This document shows, one piece after another, positions 46,201 to 59,800 of a stretch of DNA of 64,000 bases. The position numbers were made by a program, and so were the translations under genes. This stretch comes from Acarospora socialis (taxonomy: Eukaryota > Ascomycota > Lecanoromycetes > Acarosporales > Acarosporaceae), in assembly GCA_025617375.2 (NCBI GenBank), contig JAMYGW020000010.1, positions 248,001 to 312,000 of the forward strand. Reading direction: 5' to 3'. How positions within the stretch are numbered: the first letter of the stretch is position 1; each line of letters opens with the position of its first letter. The notes under the pieces were generated by a model. That model did not search any database and had not been told where the DNA came from. It was given only the letters and a program-made list of their open reading frames with translations.

Positions 46201-48096
46201 GTCTAAATTTCATCATGTGTATATTGTTAGATCATGATGCAGCTGAATATCAAAATAACAGATTAATTTAATTGTTATATCTTGTTTAACATGTTGAGAA
46301 GAATCTTCAGAAGATTCTACAACAGATTAAGAGAAAAAGTGAAATCTAAGATGCACAAAGAAAACAGAGTTTCTTGTCTGAATTCAACAATAGCTGAGTC
46401 TTTCTGTTTATTGAGCAACATCTACTGACTTTTGACTTCTTAAACTATCTAGAATGAGCAGCATATTCACTTCTGTTTTCTTTTATCTATTCTATAATGA
46501 TGTGACTGACTGACTTAAAAAAATTCATGAAGTTGAGAACAACAAGAACAGAATTGATTCAGAGATTTGCTTTGTAGAAAGCTGTGTAGAATAACTGTAC
46601 AATTAAACTCAATTTTACAGCATAGCACAAGTATCAGATGCATATTCTGTTGATTGTTGAAACATTTTGAGTTAGACATTGTGTTGACAGTATCTTGACT
46701 TTGAAAACAGAGTTCATATTAACATCATATTAGTGATATCATTAGATGCAATGAAGAAACAAAAAGAAAAAAGAAACTCTTTATGAAAATCACAGAATCA
46801 CAATCAAATCAGCTATCAAAATTCTGAATAGAGCAAATTCTTCATCTCATTCACTTTCATAAATTCTCAAAACAGCTTATCTTCATCATCAATACTGGTG
46901 GTGAGGGATCTCAATTATCATTCTTCCAAAATTTTTTGCATATCTTCTCTCAAAAAATCAAAACAACATTTTGGACATCAACATTGCCACAACCAATGTG
47001 TCTTTGAAAATTCTGAATTGACAGTTTTCTTCATCTTGATCTCTTCTAAAATTCATACTATTACTGCTTTTTGATATTTTTATTGCTCACAAAGTTGTTG
47101 AACTGTTTAGTTGTACCTCTTAGTATCTAGTCTTTAAAGTTCGCAAATTTTTGCTTAATTTTTCTAGCTTGCTTGACAGAATTTCTGTGCATCAAGCATC
47201 ATCAGATATCTCAACTAAGTCTCACTCACACCAAAACACCAAAAACACCAAAACAACCAAGAAAACACCAAAAACACCACTTTTATGCTAACTACACAGC
47301 AATTCCAGCCTATACACATCAAGCTACATCAATTCATGCATCATACAACATACCTACATAGCTTCACCATCAAAACAAGCTATTTTATCAACAAAATTGA
47401 CTACTTTTCAGCTATTTTCACCCAAAAATCAGCATTTCAGGTCGAATTTCTAAGCATTACAGGCTGAATTACATCAAATCACTCAATTTCAGCAACTGCA
47501 CACAGTTTCCGCAAAAACTAGCCACAAAATAGTCATTTCTTGACAAATTTAGCTGGAATTTGAGCATTTCTTCTATCAATTGATTAGCATTTTGCATGCA
47601 GAAAGAACCTATCAGTGAAGACATACTCTACACTAGAAGCATCTCACAAAGATCTAGTGAAGAATATAAGCAGGTAGCTATTTTCTAGCTCTATCTGCTG
47701 ATAAAAGCTCAGACTGACAAACAATGTTGTCTGAGTAGTTGAGATATAAATACAAGACTTCACATGAAAATCTTGTCCTAAATGCATCTGCCCCAAGATC
47801 TAGTGATTAAGTGACTTATAGTATAGTCTTGCTAATAGTAGAGCTGATAAAAGTCTATTGTAGAGTCTATCTACTCTAGATGAATTGAAATATTAAGCAA
47901 CATCTGAATTAGACAATTGAGTACAGTCTATTCTAGATGAAATAAGAATTCAAAGCTTCTATAATTTAGAATCTCAGAAAAATCTAGTTTTTATCTTCAA
48001 AAACTAGATAATTACTGCTAGACATAGATCTTCTGAACCTGAATTTGAATAGAATTTTGAATTTGAACAGGATGGACCCCAAAAACACCTTATATC

Positions 48097-49437
48097 ATGA
48101 CTTTTGCACTGGATTTCAGTGACTTCATGCAAGATTTCAATCTAGAAAACCCAAAAACACCTAAAAAACAACAAAAATCACCAAAAACAGCACTTTCACA
48201 ACTCTTTATGAGTTCATCAGACCTGTTGAGATCACAAATCATCATGAAATCTTCTCAAAAGACTATTCTAAAGTCTAAAAAGAGAAGAGTCATTGCCAGT
48301 CCAGTGCTAGAAGCTATTTCTTCTGATGAAGAACCAAATCAGCATGAAACTCATCATGCAAACTGCACAAACCTACACTCAAAAAGCCAAAATGATGACA
48401 AACTACTTCAACAAGCCAGAAACTACCTCAAGCAAGCTATTCAGCAATTCACAAACCTCATAGTTCAACAAGAACTAGAAACTAGCATCAAGACACTGAA
48501 TCAAGCAAGACAAAATGCAAATCTAGACTCACTCAAACAGTCAGATGAAGCATTTCAAAATGCTCAAAACTCATGAACAACTGTTCAAAAAAAAGCATCA
48601 AAGTCAAAAGTAGTGAATAAATTCATTTCTTTCAGAGAAAGATGTCTAGTTATAAAGTCAAAAACACTCACAACTACTATCAATGCCATAGACATGCGCA
48701 ACAAAATCAACAATGCACTTAAAACAGCAAAAATAGACAATTTGCTGGTTTTCACAGTTGCTATTTCACAATTCAAAGCTAGTATAGTGCTCACAATCAG
48801 TGAAGACACAGCAGAAGACTTGCTAAAACATCAACAAATCTGAAATTCATCATCTGAATTCATAGAAATCAAAAAGAATGAAAAGTGATACAAATTAGTA
48901 GCACATGAAATTCTCACAGCTATTTTCAACAACAAAGAAGACATGCAACTAGTCAAAGATGAAGTAGAAATCTTCAACAAAGATATCAAACTAACTATTT
49001 TATCATGCTGACTTACTTCAGAAGAAGTCAGACAGAAAAAACAGCATGCATCTATTGTCTTGACAGTCAAATCAGAACAAGAAGCTCAAAAAGCACTCAG
49101 AAACAGACTGATAATTGCTGAAACATCAGTTAGAACTGCAGTCTACAACACTTGCAAATCAACAGATCAATGCAGAAAGTGTCAAAAGTTTGAACATACT
49201 CAAAAAGTATGTAAAAATCAAGACACATGTCAATTCTATGCAGAAAACCACAATACTAGAGAACATGACTGTTTTCTTTGTTCCACACAGTCAAAAGGAA
49301 CTGCTTGCACACATATAGTCTATAAATGCAGCAATTGTGATGAGAAACATCAAGCAAATAGTGCAGAATGCAGTGTTTTCAAAGCACTACAGTCTATTTC
49401 TTCAACAGCAGATTCACTATCTATGAAAATATCATGA
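48097..49437 (+). pseudogene. LINE ORF1, decayed (copy 3)
   Basis: Same frame as ORF1 of copy 2 from MTFALDF to the ATGA stop. An in-frame deletion of 249 bp joins GAAGCATTT to CAAAATGCTC, removing what is 14156-14404 in copy 2. This takes away the end of the coiled coil and the linker. TGG-to-TGA stops and Cys/Gly changes damage the knuckle region (for example CQFYAENHN for CQFCAGNHN). Clearly inactive. Confidence 0.88.
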
Positions 49438-51676
49438 ATAACACAACAAATTCATCACAAATCATCATTCTACAACACAACTGTGCAAAATCTATGAATG
49501 TCATGTACTCATGTCTGAATTCAGCTACAAAAACTGCAGACATAGTTCTTCTTCAAGAATCATGAATTGTAAGAGACAACAAAATCACTATTTCACATTC
49601 ATCTTTTACTAGTTTGATACCCACATCTAATCTAGATATTAGACCTAGAACTATGACATTTGTGTCTAAAATTAAACAAGATTTAGTGTGTATATCAAGA
49701 CCTGACTTGTCAAAAGACTCAGATTTGCAAATACTCAGTATTTCAGCAAATGGAATTTCTAGTATACTGTTACTTAACATATACAATGAAAAGTCACAGC
49801 AAATCAACAATGATCAATGAATCATAGACAGATGTTTAACAGCAATTCAACTATCACAAAGAGCTATTATCTGTGGAGATTTTAATGCACATCATGCATG
49901 ATGAAATTCATCAATAGAAAACTCTATAAGAGCTACTTCTTTGATAAACTGACTGAAAATTCACAACTGTGAGCTATTAAATACATCAGACATAAATCTA
50001 TGCACATCACTCAGACAATGCAACATCAGTGATTGATTTGACATTTGCAACATCTTTACTTTGCAATTTCACAAGAAACTGACAAGTAAAGCAAGATATG
50101 AAGTCTGAATCAGATCATGAAGTTATTCAGTTTGAATTGACTGCAAATGAGTCTGAATGAATTGAAAGTCCACTGAGTGCATCATACAACATAGACAAAG
50201 CAGACTGGGTTAAATTTGCAGAAACACTGCAAATAAACTCAACACAAGCTGGTACTCAAATTCAAAGCTTAATGCAAACACCATCAAACCAAAATCTAAA
50301 AGAAATAGCTATTTCTCTTAGAAATTTGATAGCAAATGCAGCAGATCTGCATATACCAAAGAGAAAACTCTGCTCAAAAGCTAAAGTATGATGATCTGAA
50401 TCATTATCAGTACTTAGAACTGAAATGAGTGGTTTTAGAAGATACTGAAAACATCACAAATCACAAGAAAACTGAAATCAATTCAGAAATGCAAGAAATA
50501 GATACTTTCATGCAATTCAGAAAGCCAAACATACCTCATGAACTACTTTTCTGCAAGGTGCAGCTGGAAAAGATGTTTTTACAGCATATCATTACACTAA
50601 ATCACAAAAAATAGAGAAAACACCTTCTATAAAGCATGAAAACAAAGTGGAACTCACATTTAAAGATAAATGTGACTTGTTTCTTGAAGCTATGTTTCCA
50701 AAATCACCTCAAACAAGTTCAGTTGAGCTAGAATGTGATAATAGTCTCACAAAATCATGATTTTCAGTCATTTCTAAGAAAATAAAACAAGCTATTATGA
50801 CTTCATCAACAAAGAAAGCACCTGGGCCAGATGAATTGTTCTTTTTGATAATTCAACATGCATATCAAGCTATATCTGAGTTATTTCACACTGTTTATTC
50901 AGTTTTAATAAATCAAGACTATCATTCAGTATGCTGACATCAAGAAACTGGTGCAATTCTGAGAAAAGAAGACAAAGTAGACTATTCAATACTCAAAGCA
51001 TATAGATCAATCACTCTACTAAATTGCTTGAACAAAATATCTGAAAAGATAATAACAACAAGACTTTTCTATTGAACTGAAATCACAGACTTGCTATATC
51101 ATGAGTAAATGAGTGATAGAAAGCAAAGATCAGCTGTGAATGCAGCTATGTGTTTAACACATGACATTCAACAAGCAATCAACAACAACAAAATCTTGAT
51201 AGCTTTATTTCTGAATGTTAAAGATGCATTTAACTATGTGTCTTTAAATCAATTCCTAAAAGTCATGAAAAGACTATATTTATCACAAACTGTGCTAAAA
51301 TGAATGCAATGCTTTCTCACACATAGAACAATTGCTTTAATCTTTGATGATGAGAGAAATCATTCACAAAGTGTTAATTCTGAAATTTCACAAGAATCAT
51401 TTATATCATCAATGCTATTTTTGATCTATATGCAATTTCTATTCACAAAAATCAATGATAAACACACTCAACTAAAGCTATCAAGCTATATTGATGATGT
51501 AACTATTATTGTGAAAGAAAAAACAGCTGCAAACAACAGCAAAACACTAGAATCAGTCACAAAAACTGCATTTCAATGAACTGAAGAAAATGCAGTTATA
51601 TTTGATGACAGCAAATCAGAACTCATTCATTTTTGAAAAGAAAATCAAGCTATATCAACAGTAAAACTATCAAATA
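49434..51676 (+). pseudogene. LINE ORF2, decayed and truncated in RT (copy 3)
   Basis: ATG 49434 overlaps the ORF1 stop as in copy 2. The endonuclease is readable (LLQESW, GDFNAHHAW). The RT is readable to about 51.6 kb (FLNVKDAFNYVSLNQFL, SYIDDVTII). RNase H is absent. Many TGA codons replace Trp. Confidence 0.88.
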
Positions 51677-51784
51677 TGAATTTGTCAGAATAAATCTGCA
51701 TATTTCATCTAGTCTTATCACAAGTCTATCATAATGTATATTGTTGCATATAGACTATAAAATGAAGAATAAATAAATAAATAA
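51677..51784 (+). repeat. Short AATA-tailed element (SINE-like), copy 1
   Basis: About 108 bp: TGAATTTGTCAGAATAAATC through ATAGACTATAAAATGAAG and then AATA units (51768-51784). It aligns along its whole length with the reverse strand of 56650-56760. Its last 20 bases (ATGAAGAATAAATAAATA) are the same as the LINE 3' end. No tRNA-like promoter boxes were seen, so it could instead be the tail of another LINE. Confidence 0.6.
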
Positions 51785-52210
51785 CTTGTTGAATCAGATC
51801 TCTTTCATATTCTTCATGTTTTCAATAAAAAAAAGACACTGTCATCAAAGCTATAGAGCAATGAATGCTTTTCTGAAGACTAAAATCAAGATAGTTTTAT
51901 ATTCATATTAGTTGTGCAGATGTGTCAATCATATCAGTGTTCTTTGTGTGACATATAACATTGAGAACAAAGTTCAACAGTTTATGATTGTTTTGAACAT
52001 CTTAAATAGTATATTGCTTTGTTTTGAGTGTCTTCATCACATTTGATTGTGTGTATTTAAACTGTCAAAATAACATCTCTTCTCAACATTCAACTTCTTG
52101 CTCTTCTCATATATATTCACACTCAATAGCTGATGACTGATCAATATATCAGTTCTGAACTATGTCACAAAGATATTTGTTGAGATTTTGCTGTACAACA
52201 CTGTCTGTCT
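51785..52210 (-). mobile_element. Family B LTR element, gag fragment (fossil)
   Basis: Aligns in the same direction with 54779-55195, which is gag in the longer family B copy. Ends at the MITE. Broken. Confidence 0.65.
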
Positions 52211-52212
52211 TA

Positions 52213-53003
52213 CCTTATGGGGTCTATATGATAGCAGAACATGATGTTAATATATTTTTCAAGATAATTGCATTTCAACACAGTTTTGAAAATTTCAAAA
52301 TAGTGTTAACTAATAATTGAAAACAAAACTGTTCAAATTGTCAAAATATATTGTTTTCAACATGCAATTATGATTCAACATGATTTTATATATAAAACTA
52401 TATAATATATCAATTATATGTTATAATTAACACAGTTTTAATAGTAAAATCATTTTCAAAATTTCTTACTAAGTAAAAACTTCATGTGTCTAAAATCTCA
52501 CTAAAGATCTTACTTAATGAGTATCAACACCATACAAAAAATAATTTTAAAAATGAGATTTTTAGACAAAATTCATATAAAAATTATCATATAATACACA
52601 CATATGTGTCTTTAGACTTATAAATTTTTATTTTTTGAAAAAGTCACTCAATACACAATTCAAATCAACATAAAATTGTATTAAATATAAGTTTATATAC
52701 AACATAATGTCAACACTGTTTTGAGATTTTCAATTGTATGTTGACTATGTGTTAACATTATATTGTATACAATATGTCTTTATTTGAATTCAGTTTTTAT
52801 GTGAATTATATATCAATATATATGTTGACACTATTTTGAAATTATAATTTCAAATTGAGTTTTTAATTGTGTTTTCAGTTTAAAGCTGTTTTAAAAAGAA
52901 CTGTGTTTTAGAACTGTTTTGAGATAAACATAGTTAGATTTTTCAAACTAGTTTCAACACATATATCAACATGCAATTGAGCTGCCATATAGTTCTCATA
53001 AGG
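52213..53003. mobile_element. MITE, 791 bp, with TA target duplication
   Basis: Terminal inverted repeats start CCTTATG at both ends and agree at about 18 of 23 positions (left ..GGGGTCTATATGATAGC, right ..AGAACTATATGGCAGC). TA lies directly outside each end (52211-52212 and 53004-53005), as for Tc1/mariner-type elements. The interior is very AT-rich, with no ORF and partial self-complementarity (TTTCAAAATAGTGT in both arms). The ends keep GG and CC. Confidence 0.75.
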
Positions 53004-53005
53004 TA

Positions 53006-56000
53006 CATCTTCACAATAACTGTAAAAGTGACAACTTCATCAGTCTTATTGTCATAGATCATGATGTCATTAAATAATCACATTTTGAGTATATCTGACC
53101 ATTTAGATGATCAATATGCAGCAAATTCAAGATTCTCAATGTTGCTGGTGTAACAACTCTCTTTTTTATACTTCAATATTACATCTAGATATGTATGATG
53201 CAGTAAAATCATGATGATAGACAGATTATTTTGAACATAGATGAAAGACATATATGTATCAATGATGTGATTATAGATGTCTGAGTAAGTAGATGAGAAA
53301 ATAAGATCTTAATTTGATGATAAAAACTGTCATTCTAATTTGATAGAAATCTGCTGTACTGTGTGAGAAGATAACATGATCTTTTGAGTAGTTCAAATGT
53401 TGTGTTGAATTTGTTCATTTGATCTTGATATAATACTCAAATTCATCAACATGTTCTGACATTCATCTATTATGATCTTTTGAGACAGAATATCTGTACT
53501 TATGCACTCTGACTTTATAATATTCATGTTGATAAGAAGATTAGTTTGAAGATTGTTAATGAGATGAATATTCTGTGTAATATAAGTCATAGCAGTCTTT
53601 CTCTTCAAGATATCTGACAGATAAAAGCTCAGATGAATATACTTCTGATATTTATGTGTATGACTGTTAATGTTCTGTATTGTTATCTTACTAACTGTCT
53701 TTTGAATAATGACATTGAGCAGATGTTTATGAAGAAAAATTCAATCAATTAGTGACATAATACATTCACTATTAAGACAGATGAGTTTGATGAAGTCTTT
53801 GACAGATACACTGAATCAAAAAAGAATCATTATATAATGTCAATTGCAAAAACTGCATTCAGATTTATCAATAATGTTGACTGCATCTGACTTAACAATG
53901 TTGACTGCATAAATATAAGTGTCAGTCTGATTAGACATGATCTGTGTTGAGAAAATCTTAAACTTGAAATTGTTGCTTAAGATGATAATAATGATCTGTT
54001 TAGTCTTGAATTTGTTATGAGTAGATTGAATGTGTTGATGTAGCTTATTATTAAATTGAAAGATGATTTTGTACATTCAACAAGTGTATATAGTGATCTG
54101 AGTTTGTGTCTGAAAGATATCAATATAATAGATTTTCTCAGACAGTTCTGAAACTGATATCAGAGTTATTGTAAAGATATTGATCTTTTTGTAAAACATA
54201 TTTTCTTTTGTGTTCATCTGATAGATATTCTCTTCATAATTATAGTTGTACTTGTCAGTATATTCATTGTTATATTCTTCATCATTATATTCTTCTTCAG
54301 TGAAGTCTTTGTCTGATTGATTGAACTGAGTTAGTTCATTATGATATGCTGACTGTGATCAAGATGAATACTGATGAAACTGATATAAAGAATGTTGATT
54401 ATTCTGATCAGCTTGATTATGCTTAATGTATTTGTTTTAATTGTTGATGTTCACATTTCTCAATGTGATTTGCAGAGATTGTTAATAGAAAACTGACTGC
54501 TGTGAAGATACTGAGAAAATATTTATGTTGATATTGTAAGAACAAGAATATGACTGATATGTCTGATATAACTGATAAGAATAATTGTAAGTGTACTGAT
54601 TCTGATTAGAATAAGAAGAATTGTAAAAAAAATTAAGATTCTTAAGATTGATTATATGAACAGAAAGAGCAATTATTGAAATTATTATCTTAACAGTAAG
54701 ACTGATTCTGTTGCACAGAAGAGAGTAATTTGATGAAGACTTTATTAGTATGTTGACTGTACTTATTAAATTAAATTTTCTTCATATTCTTCATATTCTC
54801 TATGAAAGAAAAGATCATCATCAAGATGCTAAGTCAACAAATGCTTTTATGAAGACTAGAATTCAGACAATTTCACATTCATGTTAGCTGCATCAAAGTG
54901 TTAATCATACTGATGTCTTTAATATGACATATGATGTTCAAAACAAAGTTTAACAGTTTTTGATTGCTTTGCACATCTTGTATGATGTAACATTCTGTTT
55001 TGAGTGTCTTCATTGTATTTGATTGAGTATGTTTAAATTGATGAAATAATATCTTTTCTCAATATTTCACATCTAGCTCTTCATGAATATACTTTCTTTC
55101 TATGAAGAAGAGTTGATCAATGTATCAATTCTGAGCAATGTCACAAAGATATTTGTTGAGATTTCACTGTACAACACTATCTGTCTTGATGCAAGCAACA
55201 TTCTTGAAGAAATTGATAAAGAGATGCACATCATGAATGTAGATCTTTTCACTGATATTAATGATGTTGTCAGCACTGTAGTCTTTAGTATTGAGATGTA
55301 AATTAAAGAAATTTACTTCTTCAAATCAAAATCAAGTATCATTCTTGTGATGTCTGCAGAATGTGTCTAAAATATCTGAAACTGATTTGTTAACAGAATC
55401 ATTGAAATTATCTGAATTGTATCAATGTTATTAAGATAGATTTTATCTGTCTGAATACTGTTCAGACTTCAGAGCAATGAGATAAGTTTGCTTTGAAGTG
55501 ATGAGATAGATTTGCTGCACAATGAAAATCAGCTAAGTTAACTGTTTTAATGTGATTTTCAGCACAATTCTTGTTTCTAACTTAAGTCATCATACTTTTA
55601 AGCATTTGCATCTGAGCTTTCAAAAAGATGAGATTGATGACAGAAATTTTGCTATGATGACTGACATTATCATTATTAATCATGCTGCAAGATAGCAACA
55701 AGCTGTACAGTATACTTTTGTTGACAGAGATAAAGATTTGAGAACAAGTTTCTGAAGATATTAATTTGTGTAGTTGATCAGTTTCAGATAACAGTGATGC
55801 TGTGAATGAATTCAGTTTATTTGAGATAAAAACTATAAATCAATGAAGTTTTCATCTAATCTTGAAAGAATCAGGCTGTTCAATGTTGTCAGATGTAAAT
55901 TGAAATGAAACTCATATTAAAAAGACTGAATAATTCAATACAAATGTTGAATTGTTCTTGAAATGATGAATAGCTCTGATGAAACTGCTTTTAGTGAGTG

Positions 56001-56635
56001 ATTAACTAGTAAAATAACTCAAATCTAACTAACTGATGTTGATCTGAGTTTGATATGCTCTGAATAATTCAATGAGTTGATATTCTGATGAAGTAAAGTA
56101 TAGAGTGATGATGTTGTGAGTTAAATCAATGATGTTGTTTGAGATAAGAAAAATATAAACATGATTTGTTGATTCAAACTGCTTCAGCTGATAGACAGCT
56201 AGTATGTAACAGTTTGATAGATGAAGTAGATCTTGACTTGATGAAATAACTAAGATAAAATTTACTGACAAGTCTGTTGAAGACTTTGTCAGATTGATAA
56301 CTCATGAACAATAGTCATGAATGAGTCATATGAACTGCAACATTGAAAGAGAAAAACAAGATAGATATGAGTGAAAGCAAGATAGAGAATCAGTGAATAG
56401 AATGAGTGAGACACTGTGATATCATTCAATAAAATTATCATCATTATTGAGCAGACAACAAAAACTGAGTCTTAATTGAGTCAGCAAGCTCAAAGCATCA
56501 AAAAGTCTGATGATGATGACTAGATAGAAATCTGACTGTTGATGATGCTGTATGAAGATGACTGATTTTGAGACATGAGTCAATGATCATGAATTGATGA
56601 TTTAAAACAAGTTGATGCTATCAAATTATCAGAAT
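53006..56635 (-). mobile_element. Family B LTR element, gag to protease (fossil)
   Basis: Read on the minus strand: gag N-terminal segment (56271-56029), gag core about 55.3-54.7 kb, a C2H2-type finger segment (54076-53840, IIFQFNNKLHQH), and a retropepsin-like region (53608-53393, HLINNLQTNLLINMNII and ILSQKIIIDEC). It is collinear with 60690-64000. No LTR or RT lies within this piece. Heavily mutated with many breaks. Confidence 0.7.
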
Positions 56636-56647
56636 CAATAAGTCAAG

Positions 56648-56800
56648 TTTGTATGTATCTATTATTTATTTATTTATTCTTCATACATCACATGCAACTA
56701 TAGTAGTTATGATGACTTAGTAGAACATTTGTTGAATATGCAGATTTATTCTGACAATTCATATGTATAATATATGAATTACAGATTTATTCTGATAATT
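56648..56800 (-). repeat. Short AATA-tailed element (SINE-like), copy 2
   Basis: Minus-strand match to 51677-51784, ending ATGTATGAAGAATAAATAAA. The upstream part carries a second GAATTATCAGAATAAATCTG, so the 5' end looks tandemly repeated. It abuts the outer edge of the family B copy. Confidence 0.6.
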
Positions 56801-59800
56801 CTGATTGCTTATTGATCACTTTTGAACAGTCAACCTGATTGTGAGTCTCAGTGATCAGTAGTTAAGAAAATTTGAAGTTTGATGTTTAAATAATAGATAA
56901 ATGATTGTGTATATAGTGTCTTTTATAGACAACTAAGATCTGTAGAATTTTTCATCACTTGTTTTTCTTATACAACTGAATGACTCAGTGATTGATTTGA
57001 TGAGTGATGTGAAATTTAAACTCACAATCTATTGTATGTATTTAAATTGCTAAGAAACTAGAATCTATCTGAGCAAAAACTCTGCATATATGGTTTTTAT
57101 GAGTGTCTTTTATATCTAGCAATTAGTCTTCATAAATTCATGATGACAGCAAGATTGCTAAGTGATCTGATGAGTTACATTCAAAGATCAAAAAGTCAAA
57201 GCAACAAAGTTAATCTTCTATTCATAACATAAATTTAAATGAAAAACAGCACTTTTCAAGATGCATACAAAGAAATCTATAAGACTCTTCTTTGCAATTA
57301 AGAGAAGAGTAGCAAAAATGACTGATAAGACTTTTATTAATGTTATCACAACATATATACACTATTATAAGCATATTCTTTACAGAATCAAGTTAATCAA
57401 ATGATATAATGCATATTAAGTCTGACTCAGTTAAATTCAAAGATCAAACAAACTAATTTTTCTCTGACATACTTTACAATATTTATATAATCTACATAAT
57501 GAATCAGAAGCTTGCACAAGAAAATTGTTCAAATTAATATATAATAAATATTGCATTCAAGTTTAATCTGAAGCAAGAAGACATAATTTAAATCTTTTCT
57601 CAACAATAAACTTGAGATTCTTCAAATAATTACAACTGTAATTACAGACATTGATGTTACTCATTTTTCTCTGAGTAGTATTAAAGATGTTTTCAGCATC
57701 ATAAATGTGATAGTCAGCATTAATAATAAGTTTAATCACTGATCTGCAAGTATTTGTGTTTAAAAAAATGAAAAAATAAAAGAAAATAATATTAAAGCTG
57801 ACAGATATAGTGATCAAACATTTTTAATTGTTGTAAAAAAACAATCACATTCTGTCAGAACAGAATCTGATTTATAATGATGAAGTGTTAAAAGATCAGT
57901 ATAAGAAATATGATGATGTGTTCATTAAACATGATTAATTTATTGAATGTATTCATTAAACACATTCTTGCAAGCATCAGATTTAATTTCTGCTAATTTG
58001 ACAAAAATTTGCAAATTTACTGTCAATGTATTAAAATAACAACATTTATTCTCAAATCAACACTGTTCATACTTATGATATAATTGAAATTAATAACATT
58101 ACTATTTTAATAATGAAGATGTCTCAAGCTTATAGCAACACTAAGATACTTTAAAAGATGTACATCATTTAAATACTTGTAACATTCAAACTCATGTCAT
58201 ATTGACATATTCTTGCAGACAAAGCATATTCAGTATAAGCTCACTTCAGTTTGTGAAGAACTAGAACTTTCTTGTGAGATTTTACATAGTTAGTATGCTT
58301 AGTAAGTCAGTCTTCACAAAGAGATAAAAGTGCACACTTCTTCTTTTGCAAAGACTAGCAACAATTCTATTTATGCATTTCAACTCTTAAAGTTCATTAT
58401 CACATAACTGTCAAAATCAGTCTCACATTCAGATAGACAGTGCAACTTCAGTTAAAGTGTATAAGTATTTTAAATAATATCTGTCTGATGACTGTAATGA
58501 TAGATATGCATGAGATAAAATTATAAGTGATGATATTCTAGAAAACTCATTCAGTAACAGTTATATTAACATGAGAATATGAACTGTTGAGCATGAAATG
58601 CACAATGAAACTAAAGAACATAAAGACAAAGTTCACTATAGAAAATAAAGTAAAGCAGCAACAACATTTCTTAAGTTTTCAGATGTCTTTTAACTCAAGT
58701 TCTTCAGTCAAACATGAATGAGTTAGTTCTCAATCTTAAAGTTACAATAACATTGACTTCAACAACAATGAAAGTTCAATGACATTGAACTTCTATCTGT
58801 GAATTAAGACATTAAAAAGAAAATTATATAAATTAACATTGAAGCATGAGTCAGTTCTATTAATAATTTTCTTATTCATTAAAACATAAATTATCAGCAA
58901 TCATGCTAAACTAAAAAGCACATCATGATCAGATCACAATAAATAGTGATTTAATGATTAAATTGAGAAAGCATAAAGAACAATGATGAAGCATTTAGAT
59001 AATAAATTTAATTATAAATGACTAAAAGTGAACAATATTTTTACTTTGTCAAAAGTTCACAAAGTATATAACTACATCTATGAGTGTGTGTAAATTAATT
59101 AATATTTATTGTTCTATAATGCATTCAGTGCATTCTGTGAGCATTTAATGACAGTAGTGTGAATTTTTATCAAATATAGTTACAATTGACAGCTGCAGAG
59201 AACAAGAAAAGATGTGATGAAATATGCAGAGAAATTTCTTTGAGATAATAACTTTGCATGCAAAAACATAAGTAATATTCATTTATATATTCAACAGCTG
59301 ATCTCTGCACAGTCTTTAAAGACAAAATTCTGCATATTGATAATATTAAGAACATTGATATGTACAGTGTTTATTAGAATTAAGAATAAAATGATCTTTC
59401 ATACTTATACTAAAAACATGTTTAATTCACTGCTGATCAATTCAGTACTTCTTGTTGTAGTCATGATTGTGTATTGCATTTGAGAGTATAAGTTAAAAAA
59501 AATACATAATTGAGAAGTTTGATAATCTCAGAGTGCTAAATATGTATTTTACTGTTTACTTATTAGTCATAATAAACTGTTTTAACTCAGAATAATATAT
59601 CAGTCACATAGATTTGTGTCAAGAATACATGATATTATCAATTCAAAAAGTAACAAAGCACAATTTTGAAGATTCTGCTACATCATATTTGTGTATAATT
59701 TAATTATAATAAAGTTGAAGTAGCAATAGATATTGCAGTCATTGAAAATCAATATATTCACATTTTATCTGATCTGTTTACACATGAGATTGATGAGATT

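Larger units (their letters stand above)
46752..51676 (+). mobile_element. LINE copy 3, strongly mutated and 3' truncated
   Basis: Leader, ORF1 and ORF2 match copy 2 in order up to the RT domain, then the match stops after CAAATA at 51676, where a different AATA-tailed sequence takes over. The leader keeps the unfilled site of chromovirus A1-a (near 47164-47180). The 50058-50927 block is base-for-base identical to 1-870 of copy 1. Changes from copy 2 are mostly CC to TC, GG to GA, and CG to TG or CA. No target duplication was found. Confidence 0.9.
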
